DNA of 64,000 bases from Paralithodes platypus (lineage: Eukaryota > Arthropoda > Malacostraca > Decapoda > Lithodidae). Position 1 is the first letter of the stretch. Each line of letters opens with the position of its first letter. Below, piece after piece: positions 24,173 to 35,757 of the stretch. A program made the translations under genes and the position numbers. The notes below the pieces were generated by a model. It saw only the letters and a program-made list of their open reading frames with translations, had not been told where the DNA came from and did not search any database. The stretch is from positions 7,652,207-7,716,206 of the forward strand of contig CM064573.1 of assembly GCA_032716605.1 (NCBI GenBank), in the 5' to 3' direction.

Positions 24173-24527
24173 ATACAAAGGAATATACAAATATACAAAG
24201 GAGAACAAACTGCAACAGACCTATTGGTCCTTACGGGGCAGTTTGGATATCTAAAACTACTAATCTACTGACTACGAGGTAGAGAAAAGGATAGCAAAGA
24301 AGAAGGCTCCTCCCCACCCACCACTCCCTCCAGCTAATACTGGCATGGAAACAGATAGGAAAAATACCATGCAGTATTGAAAAACTGACACGGAAATTCG
24401 AACAGGACAGGGAGAAAAAAGAAGTTGATTTGTAATCTAAGCTAACTCTATTTACTACAATTCTGAAAGGGAACAGATGTATGAAAATCAATATACATTG
24501 CGGTATGCGTTGACATTTCGTTGCGCG

Positions 24528-27392
24528 TTATTCTGAAAGAAACTGTGTTAATCGGGGGTTATTTGCCATGTGTTTATCCAGATGGTTCTTAAATGTTTCG
24601 ACAGTATTACAGTTTACAATGTTCGAGGGTAGTCTGTTCCAATTATTCACAACGCGGTTGAAGAAGAAATGCTTCGCCTCGTGAGAATGAAAACGCTTGC
24701 CTATAATCTTATAACCATTGTTTCTCGTGTTTGCTTGATTGATCGTAAATAATTCGCTTACATTTAGGTTGCTGAATCCCTTGAAGATTTTGAACACCTA
24801 TTAGGTCACCTCTCATTCTGCGCTTTGTTAAGCTAAACAAATTTAGTTCTTTTAAGCGCTCTTCGTACGGTTTATTACGCAATCTAGGTATCATTTTAGT
24901 GACTCTGCGTTGCACCCTTTCAAGTTTATTTATGTCCTTTTGGTAGTACGGTGACCAGAATTGCACGCAGTATTCGAGATGGGGACGCACCAATGAGTTG
25001 AATAGAGTAAGTATGATTTTTTCTGATTTGAATTTGCATGTTCTGCCGATGAAACCCACCAATTTATTAGCAGTTTTTATTACCTCTGTACACTGTTTAC
25101 TCGGCTTCAGGTCACTTGATATTATAACTCCCAGATCCTTTTCATTATTTGTATTTGATAGTTGAATGTTGTTCATTGAGTAATCTTTTTTAGCGTTGTT
25201 ACTACCGATGTGTAATACTTTGCATTTTTCTATGTTGAATTTCATTTGCCATTTTTCTGCCCAGTTTTCTAAAGTGTCTAGGTCACCTTGTAGTTTTTGC
25301 CAATGTACTGTTGAGGTTACTTTATTAGTAATTTTTGTATCGTCAGCAAATTTCGAAATTTTGCATTCTATTCCTTCGTCTAAGTCGTTTATGTAAATTA
25401 TAAAAAGAATAGGGCCTAATACCGAACCCTGGGGAACGCCACTATTACTTTGCACCAATCCGATTCTTCACCATTTATTACAACTCGTTGTTTACGGTCT
25501 GAGAGCCAATTTTCGAGCCATTTCAGAGTTTTTCCTGTTATGCCATGAGCTTTTATTTTGTCAATTAGTCTCTTGTGGGGTACGGTATCGAAAGCTTTCT
25601 GAAAATCGAGATATATTATATCAACTGCTCTATCCTTACCATATGATTTGTAAACATCATTGAAGAAGTCGAGTAAGTTTGTTAAGCATGAACGTTTATT
25701 TCTAAAACCGTGCTGAGAATCTTTTATTAAATTATGTTCTTCCAAATGTTTTACTATTTTGTCCCTTATAATGGTTTCCATTAATTTGCCCGTTACCGAT
25801 GTTAAGCTAATTGGTCGATAATTGCCGGGAGAGGACTTATTTCCTTTTTTGTATATGGGTGTCACGTTAGCTAGTTTACATTCGTTTGGAACTATCCCAA
25901 CATTCAATGATTTGTTGAACAGATTTGCGAGTGGGTTTAATAATTCGTGTTTTGCTTCTTTTAGGATCCTTGGGGATATTTTATCAGGGCCTGGGGTTTT
26001 ATTAACTTTCAAATTGTTGATTGCGAACAGGATATCGTCTTCATAAATTGTAAAGTTTTCGAGCTCAGTGCCATTTGATGATTCGTAGGGGTAGGTCGGT
26101 TACCGGTAGTATCTTCCGACGTGAAAAACTGATGCAAAATAGTTATTTAGGATATTCTCCATTTGTACTTTGTTATCTGTATGATCTCCATTTTCTGCAA
26201 CAAGTGGGCCTATTGTTGAAGTTACCGTTTTCTGTTTCTTATATAGCTGTAAAATTCTTTCGGATTGGACTTGCTGGAGCTGGCAATATGAAGTTCCAGA
26301 TTCTTCTTACTTCCTTTGATGAGATTTTTGGTTGTTCGACGCAGTCTATCGTGTTCTAATTTATCGCTATTATTCTGAGTTGCCTTATATTTTTGGTATG
26401 CCTGCTTTTTTACTAAGAGGATGTTTTTTTATTTCATTATTCCACCATTTTGGCTTATATTTGCCTGCTGGGCGCCGGTTTCGAAGAGGGATGCTTGTAT
26501 TTATTGCTTTGTTTAGGTTATTAGATAATATGTTCCATAATCGATTTACATCATGAGTTTCGGTCATTTCACTCCAGTCCAGTATTGGCAAGATGCCTTC
26601 TAAGTTTGTTAAAGTCGGCCCTTCGATAATCTGGTACTTTTTCCGTGCTCACGTTTTCTTTGTCATTATTTACTTTAATGTTAAAGGACACTATCCTATG
26701 GTCACTAGAGCTAAATTCCGGTCCGATTTTAACGCTATTTACCAGTCTTTCATTTGTCGTTAGAATAATATCCAGAATGTTATTTCCCCTCGTTGGGTGT
26801 TCTACGTGTTGCTAAAGGGCACTTTCCTGAAGATTAGCATATAGATCATGTCCCGCGTGAGCATTTAGTGGTTCGCCCCATGTTGTGACAGGCAGATTGA
26901 AATCGCCAAATATTACTGCTTCTTCCTGACAACTTATTTCGGCTATTTGATCATAGAGTTTCTCGTCAGTATCGGGTGATTGTGCAGGAGGTCGATAAAT
27001 TAGGCCAATTATTATCTTGCTTGCTTGATTATTTATTTGAACGTAACTAGTATCAATATTATTTATGGCAGGTTTGGTTACCTTGATTGGGTGAAGATTA
27101 CTTTTAACATATAGCAGAACCCCACCTCCCATTCTATGGGATCTTTCGCAGCTGAAGGGAGTATAACCTGGTAATGCGTATTCCGCCAAAAAATCACGCT
27201 TTTCCGTGTTGATCCAAGATTCTGAAACGCCGATTATATCACATTCCTCCATACATGCAAGCGCTTCCAGGTCTTCGAATTTATTGCGTAAGCTGCGTGC
27301 ATTAACGTAGCAGGCCGTGATATTATTTTGGATAGAGTTTACATTTGATATGGGGTAGTTTATGTCGCTGCTACTGCCCCTGCTCGGTTGTC
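24528..27392 (-). pseudogene. LINE B ORF2: EEP endonuclease plus reverse transcriptase, broken
   Basis: The frame enters from ORF1 (see 27393-27399) and reads 'YVNARSLRNKFEDLEA', SESWI, LIYRPP and GDFNLP (27340-26812). It is interrupted by a TAG at 26809-26811, where LINE A has Tyr, and continues with TRGNN, SDHRI and 'PKWWN' to 26385. The polymerase reads TPGPDK, NYRPISLTS, HGFRNKRSC and LDFQKAFD (26012-25416), then after a frameshift SGVPQGSVLG, FADDTK and 'HLEYCVQFWSPYY' (25458-24709), then 'NNWNRLPSNI' to the stop at 24528-24530. There are at least four lesions. Motif order and length fit CR1 ORF2. Confidence 0.9.
27352..27380 (-). promoter_or_regulatory. Possible stem-loop downstream of the frameshift heptamer
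   Basis: On the coding strand the arms GGGG-CA-GTAG (27380-27371) and CTAC-CCC(C) (27358-27352) can pair around a 12-nt loop, starting about 12 nt after the A_AAA_AAC heptamer. A structure at that place would be expected of a -1 frameshift signal. Pairing was judged by eye only, and the two-base bulge weakens it. Confidence 0.35.
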
Positions 27393-28185
27393 GTTTTTTG
27401 ATCTGAAAGTGCAGACTGCATCATGTAGGAGTCTGCCTAGGCGTGCTCCTCCGACTGAATTCAAATGGCAGCCATCATCCTGAAAGAGAATGTGTTGATT
27501 GTAGAAATGGTCCCAGAGATTGAGATATTCGACATCTTCCTGTGAGCAGAGGGATTTAAGTCTGTTATTAGTACTGAACGCCTTATCGTAGAAACCGGTG
27601 TCTGCATCGATCTTGGGAAGAATGCCTGAAATGATTATGTTACATGACTTACTCTTGTAACGCTGGATTGCCTTACGGTATTTTTCCATTAGTTCCTCTG
27701 ATCTGGTGCGCATTACATCGTTCGACCCTGCGTGAATCACGAACAGGGTGTTCTCGTCAGCGTTGATGGTGACATCGTCGAAGGCTGCTGTGATGTCGTC
27801 CAAACCTGCACCCGGTATGCAAAAACGCTTTCTGCACAGAACTCTTCAAGTTGTCCTCGTAAGATGGAGTCTCCAATGAGCCTGGTCTCCTCAGTTTCGT
27901 CTCCTGTTTCTGTCAGAATCTGGTATTTATTAAATGTGGTGACCGGCAGATGTGACCTCCTTTTTGATTGCCTCGCCCCATTTCTTACGGGAGTAAAGCT
28001 GGTGGGAGAGACTCTGGAATTTTGAGGGGATGGAGGGCTGTTGTGGGGGCCGGGTGGGCTGGCTGGTGGGGGTGTTAGCGGCTGGTCAATTCTGGGTGGG
28101 GAAGGAGATCTAGGGGGAGAAGGGAGGGCAGTTGCGTTGTCTTGGCTAGACACCTGCACTGGTAGTCCTACATCCTGCTGGGTTT
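27360..28185 (-). pseudogene. LINE B ORF1: SGNH/GDSL esterase-like protein
   Basis: Two frames make one protein. 28185-27830 has a Pro/Ser-rich N-terminal part followed by 'RLIGDSILRG', which is the GDS block with the nucleophile Ser. 27815-27360 has 'FVIHAGSNDV' (G-x-N-D block), 'IIISGILP' and 'DDGCHLNSVG' (D-x-x-H block). These are the catalytic Ser, Gly/Asn and Asp/His positions of SGNH hydrolases, a known ORF1 domain of some CR1 elements. The frame breaks near an A5 run at 27821-27825, possibly a 1-base indel. The frame has no ATG and is open to the junction, so the 5' end is lost. Its role in retrotransposition is unknown. Confidence 0.87.
27393..27399 (-). promoter_or_regulatory. Candidate -1 ribosomal frameshift site A_AAA_AAC
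   Basis: Coding-strand codons of ORF1 read TCA AAA AAC GAC, giving the heptamer A_AAA_AAC in the ORF1 frame, eleven codons before the ORF1 stop at 27360-27362. A -1 slip here enters the ORF2 frame, which is open from just upstream through the endonuclease motif NARSLRNK with no obvious ATG nearby. The heptamer is a classic eukaryotic slippery sequence. Function is inferred. Confidence 0.6.
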
Positions 28186-28190
28186 CTGGT

Positions 28191-29095
28191 GGAGGGGGAT
28201 GGTAAGAGCAGAGGAGGAGTAGTGGTGGAAGAGGAGGAGGGAGAGAAAGAGAGCTGGGGAGGGGGAGGGATGGTAAGAACAGAGGAGTAGTAGTGGTGGA
28301 AGAGGAGGAGGGAGAGAAAGAGAGCTGGGGAGGGGGAGGGGGAGGGATGGTAAGAGCAGAGGAGGAGTAGTGGTGGAAGAGGAGGGAGAGAAAGAGCTGG
28401 GGGGGGGGAGGGGGAGGGATGGTAAGAGCAGAGGAGGAGTAGTGGTGGAAGAAGAGGAGGAGGGAGAGAAAGAGAGCTGGGGAGGGGGAGGGATGGTAAG
28501 AGCAGAGGAGGAGTAGTGGTGGAAGAGGAGGAGGGAGAGAAAGAGAGCTGGGGAGGGGGAGGGATGGTAAGAGCAGAGGAGGAGTAGTGGTGGAAGAGGA
28601 GGAGGGAGAGAAAGAGAGCTGGGGAGGGGGAGGGGGAGGGATGGTAAGAGCAGAGGAGGAGTAGTGGTGGAAGAGGAGGAGGGAGAGAAAGAGAGCTGGG
28701 GAGGGGGAGGGGGAGGGATGGTAAGAGCAGAGGAGGAGTAGTGGTGGAAGAGGAGGAGGGAGAGAAAGAGAGCTGGGGAGGGGGAGGGATGGTAAGAGCA
28801 GAGGAGTAGTAGTGGTGGAAGAGGAGGAGGGAGAGAAAGAGAGCTGGGGAGGGGAGGGGGAGGGATGGTAAGAGCAGAGGAGGAGTAGTGGTGGAAGAGG
28901 AGGAGGGGGAGGGATGGTAAGAGCAGAGGAGGAGTAGTGGTGGAAGAGGAGGAGGGAGAGGGATGGTAAGAGCAGAGGAGGAGTAGTGGTGGAAGAGGAG
29001 GAGGGAGAGAAAGAGAGCTGGGGAGGGGGAGGGGGAGGGATGGTAAGAGCAGAGGAGTAGTAGTGGTGGAAGAGGAGGAGGAGGGAGAGAAAGGA
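28191..29095. repeat. G-rich minisatellite, right part, about 12 units
   Basis: Same unit as 23795-24172. Units vary in the number of GGGGGA blocks and in loss of a middle part (two short units at about 28895-28970). The complementary frames read Pro, Ser and Leu repeats and are not genes. Confidence 0.96.
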
Positions 29096-29797
29096 TACAA
29101 ATATAATACGTTAAATTATAGTAAGTAAACAGATGCATCAAGAAGCTCAGATTTGTGAATAGGAAAGCAGCGTACATGACAAGTGTGTGTGTATGTGTAT
29201 CTTTGTAGCTATGAGTGTGTGTGTTCAGTTTGATGTACATATGTGTTTATGGTCACATTATAGACACACAAGCGTGTGTATATTTATATAAGTGTACAGT
29301 ATGTATGCAGCCGTCAACAGAAATAACTATTACAGACAGACTTCTTAATTATGCTGTTATAGCTATAATATATCTGGATATTATTAACTAAACCAAAACA
29401 GGATTTAATCATCAACGGGATTATTTAAGGTTATATATTTCATTTATCATATGCTTATAAATAGTTACAATAACATAATACAATTAGCCTTGTACCAGCT
29501 ATCTTTGTTGACCTGTTGACATGCACGATATCTTACACAAATGTATGGCCTATGGAATATATGTAGGTAAATAAGCAGTTTCAGCGCAAGTTTTCTGCTC
29601 TATATGTTTCCATGCACCTCCCTGGAGAATAATACAAATACGAAGACAATCTTGAGCCAGTCTGCACCTCATGAATATTTCTGTTTGTTGTTTGTTCTGG
29701 TGTTTCAACACAAGTGCTCCATCCTCCGGGAGGCGGTGGACGAATATTAATAGTTACATTTACAACATGTGAACAAACATTCTGCCCTCGGTAGATG
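29096..29797. other. Non-coding spacer
   Basis: AT-rich. A few short TG runs lie near 29184-29275. No gene or element recognised. Confidence 0.5.
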
Positions 29798-30013
29798 TTA
29801 ACACTTTAAGTACCGGGGCCGTTCCTATATATGTATTCTGGCTACTATTAGACTATTGCATTTACTTCAAAAGGGGACTCCAATAATGAATAGGCTTCGA
29901 ACTATCTCACTTTACCCTTTATGGTACCACAGTTCTTTCTTAAACTACACAACATCGTCTACATATAGCTAGAATAAAACATAAAAAGACGTCGCCGGTA
30001 CAGAATGGGTTAA
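29798..30013. mobile_element. TTAA-flanked palindromic MITE, family 3 (copy 2)
   Basis: TTAA at 29798-29801 and 30010-30013. The right end reads GTCGCCGGTACAGAATGGG before TTAA. The interior shares 'ATTAGAC', 'AATGAATAGGCTTCGAACTA' and 'TATAGCTAGAATAAAA' with 54136-54350. Confidence 0.8.
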
Positions 30014-31074
30014 TATATTTGGTGTGTAGTCCAGGTTGGTATCACAGCTGCAGGACCAACCCGGGAAGTTTACATCATAACTTACGGGAAATCTACACAA
30101 TGTTTTCGGAAAACAATAATGACTATCAGTCTAACCCTGACCCATTAACATAGGAACGAACCGATTGTTAAAAGTTTGGTCATTTACACAATGAACTGAG
30201 ACAGAGAGAGAGAGAGAGATTGGTTTTGATTGATTTGCAGTAAGGAATAACTAAATCAGTATATAAGTTATACAGTATAGTCATGTTTTTCAACCTCAAT
30301 ATCAATTCGGTTAGCACTGAAGTAGTGGAACCTGTGTGTAGTATGTTGTTTATCATACTGTTTAGCAGTATCTATCATAATATCTATATCAATTCTCTCA
30401 TAATCAACCTTGTCAGTCTCTTGCTCCACCAATGTGAAACAAACAAAATATCACATAATACTGAGGCAGTAAGAGTCCCCAGTGGGTAGGCAGGAACAGC
30501 CAGCACTCCCAGCGGGGGAGACTTACAGGAACAACTTATTGTTTCCACTGAATGTCGTCGTTCACCCACGGCGTTGTAGGACGGTAGGGAGCTGGCTTCC
30601 ACCTGCACCTTTACATGTATGAAAGCTCTCATGCAAAGTAACTGGCAGAAACATTTATATTCGTAAGTGCATACAGAGCGTGTAGTTTTGGGGCGCCACA
30701 CTAGGAACATGGTTTTTATTTTATTTATTTGTATTATTATTATTATTTGTTTACATCGGAATGCTTATCGTTATTAATCATATTATAATCAATGAACATA
30801 TAATAATAATAACCTTTATGGTGATATTTATGGTTTTAACTATTGTCCATTTTAGCCCACCTGTGTCAGCATCTGCACCGTGTTTCGTCTTTATGAAGAG
30901 ATACTTCTTTACCAGACTGCTCTACATATCTTGGTTCTTATGGCAGCTTTGAATATTATTTGTCATCACTGGTTCCTGTTTCTCAGTTATTGTCTTTTTC
31001 CTATTGTTTTGATAGTTTATGAACACAAGGGAGATTTCCTTTTTGTTTTTTGTGTTCTTAACACTACCTGATTA
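30014..31074. other. Non-coding spacer
   Basis: There is a GA run at 30204-30220. Small open frames (30384-30710 minus, 30761-31071 plus) have no family I recognise and no coding sign beyond being open. Nothing else seen. Confidence 0.45.
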
Positions 31075-32752
31075 CACATCCTCTACTGTCTACCACATCC
31101 TCTACTGTCTTACACACTGTCTACCACATCCTCTACTGTCTTCCACACTGTCTACCACATCCTGTACTGTCTTACACACTGTCTACCACATCCTCTACTG
31201 TCTACCACATCCTCTACTGTCTTACACACTGTCTACCATATCCTCTACTGTCTTACACACTGTCTACCACATTCTCTACTGTCTACCACATCCTCTACTG
31301 TCTACCACATCCTCTACTGTCTTACACACTGTTTACCACATCCTCTACTTTCTTACACACTGTCTACCACATCCTATACTGTCTACCACATCCTCTACTG
31401 TCTTACACACTGTCTACCACATCCTCTACCACATCCTCTACTGCCTACCACATCCTATACTGTCTTACACACTGTCTACCACATCCTATACTGTCTAACA
31501 CACTGTCTACCACATCCTCTACTGTCTTACACACTGTCTACCACATCCTCTACTGTCTTACACAGTGTCTACCACATCCTATACTGTCTACCACATCCTC
31601 TACTGTCTTACACACTGTCTACCACATCCTCTACTGTCTTACACACTGTCTACCACATCCTCTACTGTCTTACACACTGTCTACCACATCCTCTACTGTC
31701 TTACACACTGTCTACCACATCCTCTACTGTCTACCACATCCTCTACTGTCTTACTCAGTCTACCACATCCTCTACTGTCTACCACATCCTCTACTGTCTA
31801 CCACATCCTCTACTGTCTTACACACTGTCTACCACATCCTCTACTGTCTTACACACTGTCTACCACATCCTCTACTGTCACACACTGTCTACCACATCCT
31901 CTACTGTCTTACACACTGTCTACCACATCCTCTACTGTCTTACACACTGTCTACCACATCCTCTACTGTCTTACACACTGTCTACCACATCCTCTACTCT
32001 CTTACACACTGTCTACCACATCCTCTACTGTCTTACACACTGTCTACCACATCCTCTACTGTCTTACACACTGTCTACCACATCCTCTACTGTCTTACAC
32101 ACTGTCTACCACATCCTCTACTATCTTACACACTGTCTACCACATCCTCTGTCTTACACACTGTCTACCACATCCTCTACTGTCTTACACACTGTCTACC
32201 ACATCCTCTACTGTCACACACTATCTACCACATCCTCTACTGTCTTACACACTGTCTACCACATCCTCTACTGTCTTACACACTGTCTACCACATCCTCT
32301 ACTGTCTTACACACTGTCTACCAGATCCTCTACTGTCTTAAACACACGGTTACAAATTCTCCTCCACTGTCTACCACATCCTGCCGTACTGTCTTACACA
32401 CACTGTCTACCACATCCTCTACTGTCTTACACACTGTCTACCACATCCTCTACTGTCTTACACACTGTCTACCACATCCTCTACTGTCTTACACACTGTC
32501 TACCACATCCTCTACTGTCTTACACACTGTCTACCACATCCTCTACTGTCTTACACACTGTCTACCACATCCTCTACTGTCTTACACACACTGTCTACCA
32601 CATCCTCTACTGTCTTACACACTGTCTACCACATCCTCTACTGTCTTACACACTGTCTACCACATCCTCTACTGTCTACCACATCCTCTACTGTCTTACA
32701 CACTGTCTACCACATCCTCTACTGTCTTACACACTGTCTACCACATCTTCTC
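31075..32752. repeat. Minisatellite of 19-bp and 12-bp modules (31-bp composite), about 1.7 kb
   Basis: The array is built from TGTCTACCACATCCTCTAC (19 bp) and TGTCTTACACAC (12 bp). Mostly they alternate as a 31-bp composite, but in places several 19-bp modules follow each other (for example 31190-31320 and 31720-31820). The modular structure suggests replication slippage or unequal exchange at two scales. Confidence 0.97.
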
Positions 32753-33738
<986 letters not shown>

Positions 33739-33812
33739 AACACACACACATACACCTACACATAAACACACACACACACCTACACATACACATACACACT
33801 CACACACACCTA

Positions 33813-33895
<83 letters not shown>

Positions 33896-33905
33896 ACACA
33901 CACAC
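33739..33905. repeat. (CA)n microsatellite, interrupted
   Basis: CA with TACACA interruptions on the left and a perfect core at about 33817-33892. It directly precedes the tRNA-like head of a SINE. Confidence 0.97.
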
Positions 33906-34339
33906 AGGGGAGGTGTGGCGGAGTGGTCTTGCCACTGGACTGGTAATCCAATGGACTCGGGTTCGAATCCCAATATGTCAATAGGAAGATATTATTGGGA
34001 TGGAATTTGTGCTGTACCTAGTATGAGTGCATTACCACAGCACACCGAAATGCCAAAAAAATACCCTCATTGTTCCCTGATAAAATAGCATTGTATGAAT
34101 ATTCCCATATTCAAAAATATGCTATAGGGGGGCAATGCCTAGTGAGTTAATTGCTCAATAGGTGGCGTTCTGAGAGTGAGGGTCCGAGCCTGGGGTATGA
34201 GATTGTGAAGCACAGAGGCGGAGCAGCTTCAGAGATGGAGTTGCTTCACTGTTTGGACACTTGATCCTCAGTGTTTTGGAGGACAAGCAGCCTAGAAGGG
34301 TCACTAGACTGTTGTTGCTTGATTTCCTTTGTACTCCTT

Positions 34340-34346
<7 letters not shown>
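33906..34346 (+). mobile_element. tRNA-derived SINE with LINE A-like 3' tail
   Basis: The head has RNA polymerase III promoter boxes: A box TGGCGGAGTGG (33916-33926) and B box within GGGTTCGAATCCC (33959-33971). A 4-bp anticodon-type stem with loop CTGGTAA would give anticodon GGT (Thr). The acceptor arms do not pair, so this is not a working tRNA gene. The 3' end (34246-34345) matches the last 100 bp of LINE A in the same orientation, ends with the TTTGTACTCC unit and runs into a TC repeat. A second, weaker tRNA-like stretch (34138-34200, 'GGGTCCGAGCC') lies between, so two SINEs could be joined. Confidence 0.6.
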
Positions 34347-34384
<38 letters not shown>

Positions 34385-34392
34385 TCTCTTTC
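34347..34392. repeat. (TC)n microsatellite at the SINE/LINE A tail end
   Basis: TC run with TTTC interruptions, directly after the tail. Confidence 0.96.
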
Positions 34393-35146
34393 GTCTATCA
34401 AAGACAACAACAGACGACAACAATCTTTAATGACTTTTCTGCATGTTAGCTGCTCAGACAGTTACGCAACATTCTCCCTTTATGAGTGTGTGTGTGTGGT
34501 GCCACTAAGGTATAGCGTTCTGGGTCGTGTAAACAATAATCACCGACAATGTAAATATGTTGACGAGGGTTTTTACATTGATGAGATCAAACAATTTTGA
34601 AGTGATTTCACGGGAGGGCTGTAGGCATATTATATGATTTTATATTTCCTTCTGGGAATATATTAAACATTACAACCATACAAAAACTATTATATTGAAG
34701 CATAAATGTGTATTATGATTAGACAGAACATAGTAAAGCTGAACAGAATGGCTGAATAGTTAAATATTGCATATAGCATATTCAAATAGCTTAGTTAGGA
34801 ATCATTAATATGTGTTCATTGTAAGGGATAATTGCTATTATTGCTATCTAAACATAATTTTGCTAAAATGTCTATTTGTGAAACGGGATTGTTAATTAGT
34901 AAAGTGCATATGTTCGTAAACTCTGAATTGCTTATATTAGTTTGTCTACCATTGACCCCATATGGATCTCTGTTGACCTACCTTGTAATGTGCTTGACAG
35001 TCTGCTTGTATATGAATCTATGCCACCATAGTGCAGTGTTATGGTGTCCGAGTTATCCCGCATCAGGTTAATAATTCACCATGGACCACATTTACCCAAC
35101 AACCAATACCACTGTGTGTACCATCACGTTGGTTATGTTGTTACTG
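34393..35146. other. Non-coding spacer
   Basis: AT-rich, no gene or element recognised. Confidence 0.5.
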
Positions 35147-35395
35147 TATATTAATGACCTACACTCTGTTATATAGTCCTATTATTGCTATGATAAGTTT
35201 GTGTTTATTAATGACCTACACTCTGTTATATAGTCCTATTATTGCTATGATAAGTTTGTGTTTATTAATGACCTACACTCTGTTATATAGTCCTATTATT
35301 GCTATGATAAGTTTGTGTTTATTAATGACCTACACTCTGTTATATAGTCCTATTATTGCTATGATAAGTTTGTGTTTATTCAAGATAACGTAACA
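35147..35395. repeat. 57-bp minisatellite, about 4 units
   Basis: The unit has TAATGACCTACACTCTGTTA followed by a 38-bp core (TATAGTCCTATTATTGCTAT, GATAAGTTTGTGTTTATT). The next array uses the same core with a different partner. Confidence 0.95.
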
Positions 35396-35757
35396 TGTTT
35401 TTATTTAGGTTTATAGTCCTATTAGTGCTATGATAAGTTTGTGTTTATTCAAGATAACGTAACATGTTTTTATTTAGGTTTATAGTCCTATTATTGCTAT
35501 GATAAGTTTGTGTTTATTCAAGATAACGTAACATGTTTTTATTTAGGTTTATAGTCCTATTAGTGCTATGATAAGTTTGTGTTTATTCAAGATAACGTAA
35601 CATGTTTTTATTTAGGTTTATAGTCCTATTAGTGCTATGATAAGTTTGTGTTTATTTAAGATAACTTAACATGTTTTTTATTTAGGTTTATAGTCCTATT
35701 AGTGCTATGATAAGTTTGTGTTTATTCAAGATAACGTAACATGTTTTTATTTAGGTT
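35380..35757. repeat. 69-bp minisatellite, about 5-6 units, sharing the core of the 57-bp array
   Basis: The unit is CAAGATAACGTAACATG, then TTTTTATTTAGGTT, then the shared 38-bp core with GTG for TTG at one site (TAGTGCTATG) in most units. Confidence 0.95.

Larger units (their letters stand above)
24173..28190 (-). mobile_element. CR1-type LINE B with esterase ORF1, inserted in the G-rich minisatellite
   Basis: This 4-kb minus-strand element has ORF1 (SGNH esterase type), ORF2 (endonuclease and reverse transcriptase), a 3' UTR and a tail of about two or three TTTGTATAT-type units at 24173-24195. The minisatellite phase is kept on both sides: the left array ends '...GAGGGAT' and the right resumes '..GGGGGATGGTAAGAGC', with a G-rich overlap that looks like a target duplication. 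ORF1 is open to the 5' junction, so the element is slightly 5'-truncated. Confidence 0.9.

Noticed and set aside
27360..28159. Host esterase/lipase gene
   Set aside because: The SGNH domain lies directly upstream of and in the -1 frame to a LINE ORF2 and within the same insertion borders. It is LINE ORF1.
28146..29240. Pro/Ser/Leu-rich frames up to 364 codons opposite the G-rich array
   Set aside because: They arise from the pyrimidine-rich complement of the minisatellite. Several frames are open together, with no conserved domain.
31019..32341. Frames of 159 and 258 codons over the 19/12-bp array
   Set aside because: They consist only of the repeat, and stops are absent because the short words lack them in these frames.
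33911..33980. Functional tRNA-Thr gene
   Set aside because: A and B boxes are good, but acceptor ends do not pair, one anticodon-stem pair is lost, and a SINE-like body follows. Called a SINE head.
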